DNA from: Ruicaihuangia caeni
Lineage (GTDB): Bacteria; Actinomycetota; Actinomycetes; Actinomycetales; Microbacteriaceae
Assembly: GCF_029952955.1 (NCBI RefSeq)
Contig: NZ_JASATX010000005.1
Location: 1 to 64,000, forward strand
Direction of reading: 5' to 3'
Length of the DNA: 64,000 nt
This document shows positions 55,647 to 64,000 of this stretch, piece after piece. Made by a program: the position numbers and the translations under genes. The first letter of the stretch is position 1. Each line of letters begins with the position of its first letter. The notes under the pieces are model-generated. The model was not told the origin of the DNA and ran no database searches. It saw only the letters and a list, made by a program, of their open reading frames with translations.

Positions 55647-56050
55647 ATGAGAGTGGCACGCGATCGAGGCCCCGAGCGCATGAACCGCGCCGGACAGAGT
55701 CCGGCATACGGCCTCGACCGGATGTTCCGCAACGTCGAGACGCGACGGTTCGAACGCAGCCTCTCAGCGCTCACGGCCGCCGGTGCACTGGTGACCGCAG
55801 CCGAGATCTACTTCGAGCATTACGAAGCTAGTGTTGGCAACAAATGGATGTGGGCGCCGGTCGTCACGGGACCGGTGGGGGTGGCTGCGGGGGTTGCAGC
55901 CATCGGCTTGCGAAGGCAGCGTTGCCCGTGGCATCCGTCACCATCATCGCCAACGGCGCGCAAGGCGTCTGGTTGCACGCCCAACGGCTTGACCTGCGAG
56001 AAGCGGACGCCGCGCCAGATACCGCCTGGGCCACGAGACCATCTTCAATT
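55647..56050 (+). pseudogene. Frameshifted membrane-protein remnant beside the nitric-oxide reductase
   Basis: Frame 1 encodes ERSLSALTAAGALVTAAEIYFEHY and GNKWMWAPVV followed by a hydrophobic segment, then becomes Arg/Pro-rich after about 55908. Reading continues sensibly in another frame as LAKAALPVASVTIIANGAQG, another TM-like segment, before decaying. One frameshift near 55905-55915 plus a lost C-terminus explains this. The intact relative would be a small multi-TM protein of about 150-200 aa that I recall beside oxidoreductases. Divergent from qNOR. A sequencing error would be the alternative for the frameshift, but not for the missing end. Confidence 0.6.
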
Positions 56051-56101
56051 ACCCGAAGACGCACTCGGTTGCGAGCCGTCTACTTCGGCTCGGTCGGTCG
56101 G

Positions 56102-56173
56102 CTCCGCCCCCAGGATTCGAACCTGGACCTAACAGCTCCAAAGGCTGTCGTGCTGCCGTTACACCAAGGCGGA
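56102..56173 (-). tRNA. tRNA-Gln (anticodon UUG)
   Basis: A 72-nt cloverleaf on the minus strand. The acceptor TCCGCCT pairs with GGGCGGA (last pair wobble), and the discriminator is G. The anticodon stem ACAGC/GCTGT encloses loop CTTTGGA, giving TTG. The T-arm is CCAGG/CCTGG with TTCGAAT. No CCA is encoded. In related genomes a Gln tRNA lies close to glmU; here 5 kb of nitric-oxide-reductase operon separates them. Confidence 0.95.
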
Positions 56174-56318
56174 CCGCGCGAAACGCGCCAGTCAAGTCTG
56201 CCAGATCAGGCTGGCTGCGCTGTGCGATTGCGCCGATCGCTCGAGTGCGGGAATGGCACCGCGCGAGAAGGCCGCGAGCCTGCACCCAAGGAACAGGCGG
56301 CACAATGCGCGCGACCAC

Positions 56319-56324
56319 GATAAT
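56319..56324 (+). promoter_or_regulatory. Leaderless -10 box of the MarR regulator
   Basis: GATAAT lies six bases before ATG 56331. The six intervening bases are all G, which could alternatively act as a crude ribosome site. Confidence 0.4.
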
Positions 56325-56330
56325 GGGGGG

Positions 56331-56828
56331 ATGCCAGCTCACGACGAGGTCGATCGGATCGTCGACGCGTGGGATCGGGAGCGCCCGGATCTCGACTTCT
56401 CGCCGCTGCAGGTGCTCAGCCGCGTCGGGCGCCTCGCTCGGCACCTCGACCGGGCGCGTAAGACCGCCTTCTCCGATTCCGAGCTGGAGCTGTGGGAATT
56501 CGATGTGCTCTCGGCCCTCCGCCGTGCAGGCGCGCCCTACCAGTTGAGCCCGAAAGCCTTGCTGCTGCAGACGCTCGTGTCGAGCGGCACCATGACGAAC
56601 CGCATCGACCGATTGGTGGCGCGGGGCCTGGTCGAACGTCACCACGACCCGCGCGACGGGCGCGGCGTGCTGGTGCAGATGACCGCGCGAGGACGGGAGC
56701 GCGTGGATGCCGCGATCAGCGCCCTCATGGTATCTGAGCGCCAACTGCTCGAAGCACTCTCACCCGCAGAGCAGGAACGCCTCGCCGGCCTGCTTCGTAA
56801 GCTGAGCCTCGACTTCGACGATGACTGA
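56331..56828 (+). CDS. MarR-family transcriptional regulator
   Basis: A 165-aa winged-helix dimer-type regulator. The core from about 40-145 has ELWEFDVLSALRRAG, the recognition region LLLQTLVSSGTMTNRIDRLVARGLVER (about 80-106), and the wing HHDPRDGRGVLVQMTARGRE. The ligand is unknown. ATG 56331 has a leaderless promoter; a longer frame from 56253 would overlap that promoter. It may control the following transporter 107 bp downstream. Confidence 0.9.
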   Translation: MPAHDEVDRIVDAWDRERPDLDFSPLQVLSRVGRLARHLDRARKTAFSDSELELWEFDVLSALRRAGAPYQLSPKALLLQTLVSSGTMTNRIDRLVARGLVERHHDPRDGRGVLVQMTARGRERVDAAISALMVSERQLLEALSPAEQERLAGLLRKLSLDFDDD

Positions 56829-56935
56829 TACAGCCCTGGCGCGTGGCCTCGGACGCGGATGCATCGACACCGCGCGAGTCGCTTCCGGCATCCGAGGCAG
56901 GCACAACTGGCGATCGCAAGAAAGGTGGAATGCTC

Positions 56936-57673
56936 ATGGGTGACGACGACCAAGAGGTCGAGGCGGCCATCGCCCACCTCCATGAACCGCACGACCAGGC
57001 CGTCGGCCAGCGCCTCAACTGGTTGCGCGCCGGGGTGCTCGGCGCGAACGACGGCATCGTGTCGGTCGCCGGCGTGGTCGTCGGTGTCGCCGCTGCGGCA
57101 CCGGGAAACGTGGCCGCCATCGCGACTGCCGGCATCGCTGCCGTCGCCGCAGGAGCGTTCTCGATGGCGGGCGGCGAGTACGTCTCGGTGAGCACCCAGC
57201 GCGATACGGAGAAGGCGCTCATCGCCAAGGAGATCCGCGAGCTGAAGGAGATGCCGGAGGAGGAGTTGGCGGAGCTCGCCGGCTTGTACCGGCAACGAGG
57301 CCTCTCGGCTGAGCTCGCGCAGCAGGTAGCCGAAGAGCTCACAGCCCATGACGCTCTGGCCGCGCACGCCGAAGTCGAGCTCGGCATCGACCCCGAGGAG
57401 TTCACCAACCCCTGGGTCGCTGCGCTGTCGTCGTTCCTCGCATTCACGATCGGCGCACTGATCCCGTTCGTGATGATCCTGCTGCCCATCGGCAGCCCGA
57501 TCATCGCCACTGCAGCAGCGGTCGTGATCGGCCTGCTGCTCACCGGGCTGATCAGTGCCCGCCTCGGCGGCGCTCCAGTGCTGCCCGCGATCATGCGGAA
57601 TGTGCTCATGGGGTCGGCGACCATGGCGGCCACCTACCTGATCGGTCTGCTCTTCGGCGTGGCCGTCGGCTAG
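56936..57673 (+). CDS. VIT1/CCC1-family Fe2+/Mn2+ transporter
   Basis: A 245-aa vacuolar-iron-transporter-like protein. The TM1 hallmark WLRAGVLGANDGIVSVAGVVVGVA is at about 28-51. GGEYVSVSTQRDTEKA with cytosolic metal-binding Glu residues (EIRELKEMPEEEL, about 100-112) follows, then a cluster of three C-terminal TM helices. It moves Fe2+ or Mn2+ out of the cytosol. ATG 56936 is chosen because AAGGTGG lies seven bases upstream; ATG 56930 would leave only one base. Confidence 0.9.
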   Translation: MGDDDQEVEAAIAHLHEPHDQAVGQRLNWLRAGVLGANDGIVSVAGVVVGVAAAAPGNVAAIATAGIAAVAAGAFSMAGGEYVSVSTQRDTEKALIAKEIRELKEMPEEELAELAGLYRQRGLSAELAQQVAEELTAHDALAAHAEVELGIDPEEFTNPWVAALSSFLAFTIGALIPFVMILLPIGSPIIATAAAVVIGLLLTGLISARLGGAPVLPAIMRNVLMGSATMAATYLIGLLFGVAVG

Positions 57674-57724
57674 CGGTCAGCTCGCACTGGCCCGCGCTCG
57701 GTCTGCTTCAGTCGCGGCGACCCG

Positions 57725-57751
57725 CGCCTCGAGCCGCTACGCCTCGAGCCG

Positions 57752-57764
<13 letters not shown>
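57725..57764. repeat. 15-bp tandem repeat across the ABC-F stop codon
   Basis: The unit CGCCTCGAGCCGCTA is repeated at 57725-57739 and 57740-57754 and partly at 57755-57764. The unit contains the TAG stop of the ABC-F gene read on the minus strand, so an identical stop context recurs 15 bases downstream. It looks like local slippage duplication of the gene end. Confidence 0.75.
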
Positions 57765-59614
<1,850 letters not shown>

Positions 59615-59688
59615 GATCCTCGAGGCTAGTCGAGCGCGGGTGGCCGTTCGCCGAGTGCGTTCGCGCATCCGGGCCCCGTGCACGCGTT

Positions 59689-59743
59689 GAGACTGCGCAA
59701 ATGACCATCTCGACGTGGCCCAAGCCGTCATTTGCGTAGTCTC
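59689..59743. repeat. Dispersed intergenic palindrome, copy 2
   Basis: The left arm GAGACTGCGCAAATGA (59689-59704) differs by one base from the consensus. The right arm TCATTTGCGTAGTCTC (59728-59743) is perfect. It lies between the divergent ABC-F and DUF559 genes and is the same element as at 14304 and 60741. Confidence 0.85.
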
Positions 59744-59803
59744 GCGGGCCGAGCCTGTGGACAGCCGGGTCGATGCAACCATGTGACGGCGGATGATCGG
59801 CGG

Positions 59804-60727
59804 ATGCCTGCCCCGACCCCGTTACCCTCGCCACTGCGCCACGGCCCGTTCTCAAGGCGGCAGGCGACGGATGCCGGAGTCACCGACAGCCGTCTTCGCG
59901 CCGCGGACTTGCACCGGCCTTTCCACGGCGCACGAATCCCGCGCTCGCTTGACGTCACCGTTGTCACCCAGGCACAGGCGTATGCGGCACGGATGCCGCC
60001 ATCTCAGTTCTTGAGCCACACAACCGCCGCGCGCCTCCATGGGATGCCGCTACCTGCTCGGTGGGAGCGCGACAACCGGCTTCACGTCGCGGCACCGACT
60101 ACCTCGGGATACCCACGAGCGGCCGGCGTGATTGGGCACCACCTCGACGACGCTGTGCTCGTCGAGATCGCCGGCGTGCGCGTCACGGCACCGGTGGCTT
60201 CCTGGTGCGACTTGGCTGGCCTGCTCACGGTCGATGAACTGGTGGCGGCCGGCGACTTCCTCATCACGGGAACAGAACCGTACGACGGGGTGACGCCCCT
60301 CGCCTCATATGAGCAGCTTTCGCGGGCTGTCAGTTCTCGCACCGGGCGCCGCGGCATCCGCAAACTGCGACAAGCGCTGCCGCTGATCCGTTATGGATCA
60401 CTCTCACCGAAAGAGACCGAGCTGCGGCTGCTCATCGTACGAGCGGGCCTGCCTGAACCCGTGCCGAACTACGTGCTCCGCGATGGGCGCGGCGTCTTCG
60501 TCGCCATGATCGACCTCGCCTTCGCCGAGTGGAAGGTTGGCATCGAGTACCAGAGCGATCTGCATCGCGAGCGTGCCCAGTTCCGACGGGACATCGGACG
60601 GCGCGAACGCATCGAGGATGAAGGCTGGAGCGTGATCTATGTCAGCGCGGACGACCTTCGTGGGTCGCCGCGACAGACAATCGACCGCATCCGCCGCCGC
60701 CTCGCTGGACGTCGCGTCGTCGAGTAG
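59804..60727 (+). CDS. DUF559/Vsr-like endonuclease-fold protein
   Basis: A 307-aa protein. The N-terminal region (about 15-95) resembles the winged-helix part of AbiEi-like proteins (FSRRQATDAGVTDSRLRAADL, SHTTAARLHGMPLP). The C-terminal region (about 205-300) matches the DUF559 restriction-endonuclease fold, with MIDLAFAEWKVGIEYQSDLH and RRDIGRRERIEDEGWSVIYV. The acidic residue preceding the IEYQ strand and the following basic residues fit a Vsr-like active site, though the usual EYDG is EYQS here. No antitoxin or methylase partner is adjacent. Palindrome copies 2 and 3 bracket the gene. Confidence 0.8.
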   Translation: MPAPTPLPSPLRHGPFSRRQATDAGVTDSRLRAADLHRPFHGARIPRSLDVTVVTQAQAYAARMPPSQFLSHTTAARLHGMPLPARWERDNRLHVAAPTTSGYPRAAGVIGHHLDDAVLVEIAGVRVTAPVASWCDLAGLLTVDELVAAGDFLITGTEPYDGVTPLASYEQLSRAVSSRTGRRGIRKLRQALPLIRYGSLSPKETELRLLIVRAGLPEPVPNYVLRDGRGVFVAMIDLAFAEWKVGIEYQSDLHRERAQFRRDIGRRERIEDEGWSVIYVSADDLRGSPRQTIDRIRRRLAGRRVVE

Positions 60728-60740
60728 TACCGCGGCCGCG

Positions 60741-60799
60741 CCGATACTACGCAAATCACCATTCGGCGGCCGGGCCAGTGGTCATTTGCGTAGTCTCGG
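60741..60799. repeat. Dispersed intergenic palindrome, copy 3
   Basis: The left arm CCGATACTACGCAAATCACC (60741-60760) has two mismatches to the consensus. The right arm GGTCATTTGCGTAGTCTCGG (60780-60799) is perfect. It lies between the convergent DUF559 and ispE genes, 14 bases after the DUF559 stop. Confidence 0.85.
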
Positions 60800-60891
60800 C
60801 GAATTGTTCCTGGCTCGGCGGATGCGGGGGCTCGGCGGAGGCTGGGCGGCTGCCGGGCGGAGCCGGGGTGGCTGCCGGGCGGATGCGGGGG

Positions 60892-61830
60892 CTACTCGGC
60901 GAGCACGCGGGCGCCGTGCACGGGGCCCGACACGCGCACGACGTCGAGGCGTGCGGCGCTGAGGGCGACCTGCAGGTCGAGGGCGCTGTCGACGTCCGCC
61001 GCCAGGAATGCGATGGTCGGCCCCGATCCCGAGACGATGCCGGTGAGTGCGCCGTTCGCCTCACCCAGTTCGAGGATGTCGATCAGTGCAGGCTCAAGCT
61101 GCAACGCGGCTGCCTGGAGGTCGTTGTGCATCGATTCGGCGAGCATGTGGGGATCGCCGGCTCTCAGCGCTTGCAGCACCTTCGGGTCGACCTCGGGCCT
61201 GTCGGTCACCGGCAGCAGCGTCGAGCCGTTGCGCTGCCGGTGGCGGTCGAGCTCGTGGTAGACCTCGGGCGTCGACAACCCTGAGTCGGGAAGCACGAGC
61301 ACCCAATGCGAGTGGCCCTGGGCGAGCGCCGGGCTGAGCTTGTCGCCCCGGCCGGTACCGATCGCAGTGCCTCCCGTGAGCGCGAACGGCACGTCGGCGC
61401 CGAGTTCTGCAGCGAGTTCGAGCATGCGCTCGCGAGGCAGCGCCGTGCCCCAGAGGTGGTCGCACGCAAGCAGTGCAGCCGCGGCATCCGCCGATCCCCC
61501 GCCCATGCCGCCCGCAGCCGGCACATGCTTCTCGATCTCGAGATGCACTCCGCCTTGATGCCCCGTCTCACGGGCGAGCAGCTTCGCAGCCTGGACGGCG
61601 ATGTTGGTCTCGTCCGTCGGGACACCGTCGAGGTCGACGCTCCCTGTGACGCTCACCGAGAAGTCGTCGGCCTGGTAGGCGCGCACGTCTTCGAAGAGCG
61701 AGACGGCCTGATACGCGCTCGCGACATCGTGGTACCCGTCGTCCTGCAGCCGGCCGACCTTGAGGAACACGTTGATCTTGCCCGGGGCCCGCACATGCAC
61801 CTTGGTCTTGGCGGCAGCGCGGTGCGACAT
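60892..61830 (-). CDS. ispE: 4-diphosphocytidyl-2-C-methyl-D-erythritol kinase
   Basis: A 312-aa GHMP kinase, the fourth step of the MEP isoprenoid pathway. The substrate motif [12 protein letters not shown] is at about 14-25, the ATP loop [18 protein letters not shown] at about 108-125, and the C-terminal GSGPTIAFL at about 272-280. ATG 61830 has TAGGTT six bases upstream, so it has its own leaderless promoter. That fits with rsmA, its usual upstream neighbour, being 2 kb away here. Confidence 0.95.
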   Translation of the reverse strand: MSHRAAAKTKVHVRAPGKINVFLKVGRLQDDGYHDVASAYQAVSLFEDVRAYQADDFSVSVTGSVDLDGVPTDETNIAVQAAKLLARETGHQGGVHLEIEKHVPAAGGMGGGSADAAAALLACDHLWGTALPRERMLELAAELGADVPFALTGGTAIGTGRGDKLSPALAQGHSHWVLVLPDSGLSTPEVYHELDRHRQRNGSTLLPVTDRPEVDPKVLQALRAGDPHMLAESMHNDLQAAALQLEPALIDILELGEANGALTGIVSGSGPTIAFLAADVDSALDLQVALSAARLDVVRVSGPVHGARVLAE

Positions 61831-61836
61831 GGTTCA

Positions 61837-61842
61837 AACCTA
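61837..61842 (-). promoter_or_regulatory. Leaderless -10 box of ispE
   Basis: TAGGTT on the minus strand lies six bases before ATG 61830, with no Shine-Dalgarno. Confidence 0.5.
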
Positions 61843-62070
61843 GCCGAGCGCCCCACCCACCTCGCCACCCACGGATGCCGACGGCCACCGCGGGTGACCT
61901 CCCCGCCATCGCCGAGCCCGGCCTTGCGCCTCGTGCCGAAGCGGTCGGACGTGACACAGTGGCTTCGATGGTGCTCGCGGTCCGGCTGCAGCGAAGCGGG
62001 CTCGGCGCCATCTCGGGCGGCTGTCGCACGCTGGCGCATCGACCGCCTCGATCGACGAAGGAGACGACGA

Positions 62071-63024
62071 ATGCGTGAAGCCGAAGATGGTGCCGCCCTG
62101 ACCGACGCGACGAACAGCGGCGGCGCGGATGTCGCACCGCCGCACCGCGATGCCCGCACCCACTCCGAGAGCACAGCGACGACTCCGGTTCCGCTGGGCA
62201 GGTGGGGCGTATGGCGCACATCGCACGCCGACACCCCGCCCGAGTTCGTCCGCGGTCTCGAGGAGCTCGGCTTCGGCACTCTGTGGATCGGGGGCTCACC
62301 GGGCGCTGGGCTCGAAGACGTCGAACGCGCACTCGAGGCCACCGAGCGCCTGACGATCGCGACCGGCGTCGTCAACATCTGGAGCTCACCGGCCGAGCGG
62401 GTCGCCGAATCGTTCCAACGGATCGAAACGAGATTCCCCGGCCGCTTCGTACTCGGCATCGGGGCGGGCCACCCGGAGACCACTGGCGAGTACCACACGC
62501 CGTACCAAGCGATCGTCGCCTACCTCGACCGGCTCGATGAGCTCGGCATCCCGAAGCACCGGCGGATGCTCGCGGCACTCGGCCCTCGCATGCTGCGTCT
62601 GGCCGGTGAGCGGTCAGCAGGCGCGCACCCGTACTTCACCACGCCGGAGCACACACGGTTCGCCCGCCAGCAGCTCGGGGCAGGACCCCTGCTCGCGCCC
62701 GAGCACAAGATCGTCATCTCGGCGGATGCCGAAGGCGCGCGATCCATCGCCCGACCCGCTGTCGAGCGCTACCTCGCTCTCGACAACTACCGCGCGAACC
62801 TCGTGCGCACGGGGTTCGACGAGCGGTCACTCGAACACGGCGGAACAGACGAGATCGTGGATGCCCTCGCGCTGCAGGGAGATCCAGCATCCGTCGCTGC
62901 AAGGCTTCGAAAGCACTTCGACGCCGGCGCCGACCACGTAGCGGTCCAGCCGCTGCCGATGCGCAGCGAGCCGGCGTCGGCGCTAGCCGCTCTCGAGGCC
63001 CTCGCGCCGCAGCTCGGGCCTTGA
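62071..63024 (+). CDS. F420-dependent LLM-class oxidoreductase
   Basis: A 317-aa luciferase-like TIM-barrel protein. LGRWGVWRTSHADTPPEF starts the barrel (about 42), TLWIGGSPG is near 72-80, and the cofactor-loop FVLGIGAGHPETTGEY is at about 128-143. The length fits the short TIGR03620-type F420 oxidoreductases; the substrate is unknown. ATG 62071 follows GAAGGAGA. It is one of two genes inserted between ispE and rsmA. Confidence 0.87.
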   Translation: MREAEDGAALTDATNSGGADVAPPHRDARTHSESTATTPVPLGRWGVWRTSHADTPPEFVRGLEELGFGTLWIGGSPGAGLEDVERALEATERLTIATGVVNIWSSPAERVAESFQRIETRFPGRFVLGIGAGHPETTGEYHTPYQAIVAYLDRLDELGIPKHRRMLAALGPRMLRLAGERSAGAHPYFTTPEHTRFARQQLGAGPLLAPEHKIVISADAEGARSIARPAVERYLALDNYRANLVRTGFDERSLEHGGTDEIVDALALQGDPASVAARLRKHFDAGADHVAVQPLPMRSEPASALAALEALAPQLGP

Positions 63025-63105
63025 ACGGCGAGCCTCGCTGCACGCGACCACTGACCTGCACTCGCCGAGCCCCACTTTCTCTGGGCGACAGGCGGGCCCC
63101 AGGCG

Positions 63106-63684
63106 CTACGACAGCCGATCGAGCAAGCGCTCCAGCCCCGACTCCAGCGCCGGTTTGGCCGTCTCGAGGTGCTCGGCCGAGACGATGCCCGAGTGGGTGA
63201 GCGTCACAGCGGTCTTGTCGGCGGACGTCGTACCTGCAGATGCCTTGTCTGCCGGCTTCGGCGCGAGCCGCACCAGCACTGACTCACCGCCGTCGAGCTT
63301 CCACCTGGCTGTCGGGTAGTTCGCCGTCGGATTCGTGGATGCCGGCGGCCCTCCGTACAGCACCCCGAACACTTCGACCGCCGCAGCGAGCACGGTCTCG
63401 GCATCCCCCGGCACGGTCTTGCTCTTGCTCACAGAGAACGTGCCGTCGCCCTGCTGTCCGGGCAGGCGCATGCCGCGAGCCTGCTCGTACCGCACGGTGA
63501 TGCTCTGCGACCACCAGCCGTCGACGCCGTGATGGTCCACGAGCCAGCGAGCGATCTCGGAATGGGTCCAGTTCGTGGCGCCGGCCGCATCGAGGTCGCT
63601 GAACCACTCATCCGGATGCCGCCCAGTGGCCTTGTGCATCGCGTCGTCGCCGACGCCTTTGGTGTGGTCGTTCACGACAGCCAT
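63106..63684 (-). CDS. DUF4287 domain protein
   Basis: A 192-aa protein. The N-terminal half matches DUF4287: KATGRHPDEWFSDLDAAG, THSEIARWLVDHHGVDGWWSQ and ITVRYEQARGMR (about 15-75). The C-terminal half (about 85-190) looks like an SRPBCC/AHSA1-type beta sheet, with WKLDGGESVLVRL. Function is unknown. Its promoter region abuts a 92-bp tetranucleotide repeat that begins 66 bases upstream of the ATG. Confidence 0.8.
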   Translation of the reverse strand: MAVVNDHTKGVGDDAMHKATGRHPDEWFSDLDAAGATNWTHSEIARWLVDHHGVDGWWSQSITVRYEQARGMRLPGQQGDGTFSVSKSKTVPGDAETVLAAAVEVFGVLYGGPPASTNPTANYPTARWKLDGGESVLVRLAPKPADKASAGTTSADKTAVTLTHSGIVSAEHLETAKPALESGLERLLDRLS

Positions 63685-63750
63685 GCCCCAAGTGTGGCAC
63701 CGCGGCATCCGCGGCGGCGCTCTGCCGCACTTCGCGTTCCGCGCGCTCCG

Positions 63751-63842
<92 letters not shown>

Positions 63843-63889
63843 ATCCACTCATCGGAGATCGAGTGAGCGCAACCGAACGGCCGACCGAA

Positions 63890-64000
63890 TCAGGCCGCGT
63901 CTCCCGCGCGAACGATCGCCAGGAACTCGCGGATGCCGAGCTCCTCACCCCGCGACGTCGGCGCAAGCCCGGCCGCCTCCAACCGGGCAGACGCCGCGGC
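63890..64000 (-). CDS. rsmA: 16S rRNA dimethyladenosine transferase, C-terminal end (partial)
   Basis: The frame entering from the right edge encodes 36 residues ending LEAAGLAPTSRGEELGIREF and a short tail before TGA at 63890-63892. This matches the C-terminal helix-rich end of RsmA/KsgA (LEAAGIDPTxRGExL..xEF). rsmA is normally directly upstream of ispE in actinobacteria, in the same direction, which supports the call. The rest lies outside the window. Confidence 0.75.
   Translation of the reverse strand, partial: AAASARLEAAGLAPTSRGEELGIREFLAIVRAGDAA

Noticed and set aside
55905-55915. Programmed ribosomal frameshift in the gene beside qNOR
   Set aside because: No slippery heptamer or downstream pseudoknot is evident, and the second frame also decays before any normal C-terminus, so pseudogenisation is simpler.
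56102-56173. tRNA-Gln as an attachment site of an integrated element
   Set aside because: I found no direct repeat of the tRNA 3' end in the 51-56 kb region and no integrase gene; kept only as a synteny remark.
59804-60727. AbiE-type toxin-antitoxin system
   Set aside because: Only the AbiEi-like N-terminal region is present, fused to a DUF559 domain. There is no AbiEii nucleotidyltransferase partner upstream or downstream.
61306-62070. N-terminal extension of the LLM oxidoreductase running back into ispE
   Set aside because: The extension overlaps ispE antisense and lacks homology. ATG 62071 has a good GAAGGAGA ribosome site and starts the conserved barrel region.

Overview
The window reads as a stretch of chromosome from a high-GC actinobacterium, most likely a member of the Microbacteriaceae (Agromyces/Microbacterium/Leifsonia-like). 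Support comes from a mycothiol-conjugate amidase (mca), actinobacterial DUF families (DUF4245, DUF4307, DUF501, DUF6264), an F420-type LLM oxidoreductase, a CTC-type L25 protein, the housekeeping gene order, and strong G/C third-position bias. I see no rRNA, CRISPR array, complete insertion sequence or prophage. There are two tRNAs.

Layout. 1-8.0 kb: two small membrane proteins, the ribosome-associated ATPase ychF, a DEDDh exonuclease, methylmalonate-semialdehyde dehydrogenase, rmuC, and the gluconeogenic/glycolytic pair glpX / class II fba. 8.1-14.2 kb: ispH, xseA-xseB, DUF4245, carbonic anhydrase and fumC. 14.4-25.2 kb: PhoH-like ATPase, uppS, a hemolysin-III-like protein, mca, DUF4307, greA, ilvA, an AI-2E-type exporter, a YcaQ-like protein, htpX and lemA. 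25.4-32.0 kb: an unrecognised Ig-like/multi-TM protein, an odd class-I tRNA with anticodon UAA, a PPOX-like protein, a flavodoxin, type II NADH dehydrogenase and a membrane-anchored subtilase. 32.0-41.7 kb: DUF501, divIC, eno, hisS, mazG, mfd, pth and rplY/ctc, a classic actinobacterial housekeeping block.

Two blocks look inserted into that housekeeping order. At 41.9-48.4 kb is a complete L-idonate/gluconate route: GntR regulator, idonate dehydrogenase, gluconate 5-dehydrogenase, GntP permease, gluconokinase and 6-phosphogluconate dehydrogenase. After prs and glmU, at 51.3-55.5 kb, is a tightly overlapping four-gene operon: a quinol nitric-oxide reductase, a membrane protein carrying a transposase-like zinc ribbon, a slipin and a two-TM protein. 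A frameshifted pseudogene and tRNA-Gln follow. 56.3-64.0 kb: MarR regulator, VIT1/CCC1-type transporter, ABC-F protein, a DUF559 (Vsr-fold) protein bracketed by two copies of a dispersed palindrome, ispE, an LLM oxidoreductase, a DUF4287 protein, a 23-unit tetranucleotide repeat, and the 3' end of rsmA/ksgA.

Genome-scale signals seen by eye: (i) a TANNNT -10 box 6-7 nt upstream of a start codon with no Shine-Dalgarno at about a dozen genes, i.e. pervasive leaderless transcription; (ii) marked over-use of GGATGC/GCATCC, even at the cost of preferred codons; (iii) a roughly 60-bp dispersed palindrome with arm GAGACTACGCAAATGA. The most promising undescribed candidates are the nitric-oxide-reductase operon with the zinc-ribbon membrane protein, the palindrome family with the DUF559 gene, the short-arm UAA tRNA, and the tetranucleotide microsatellite.
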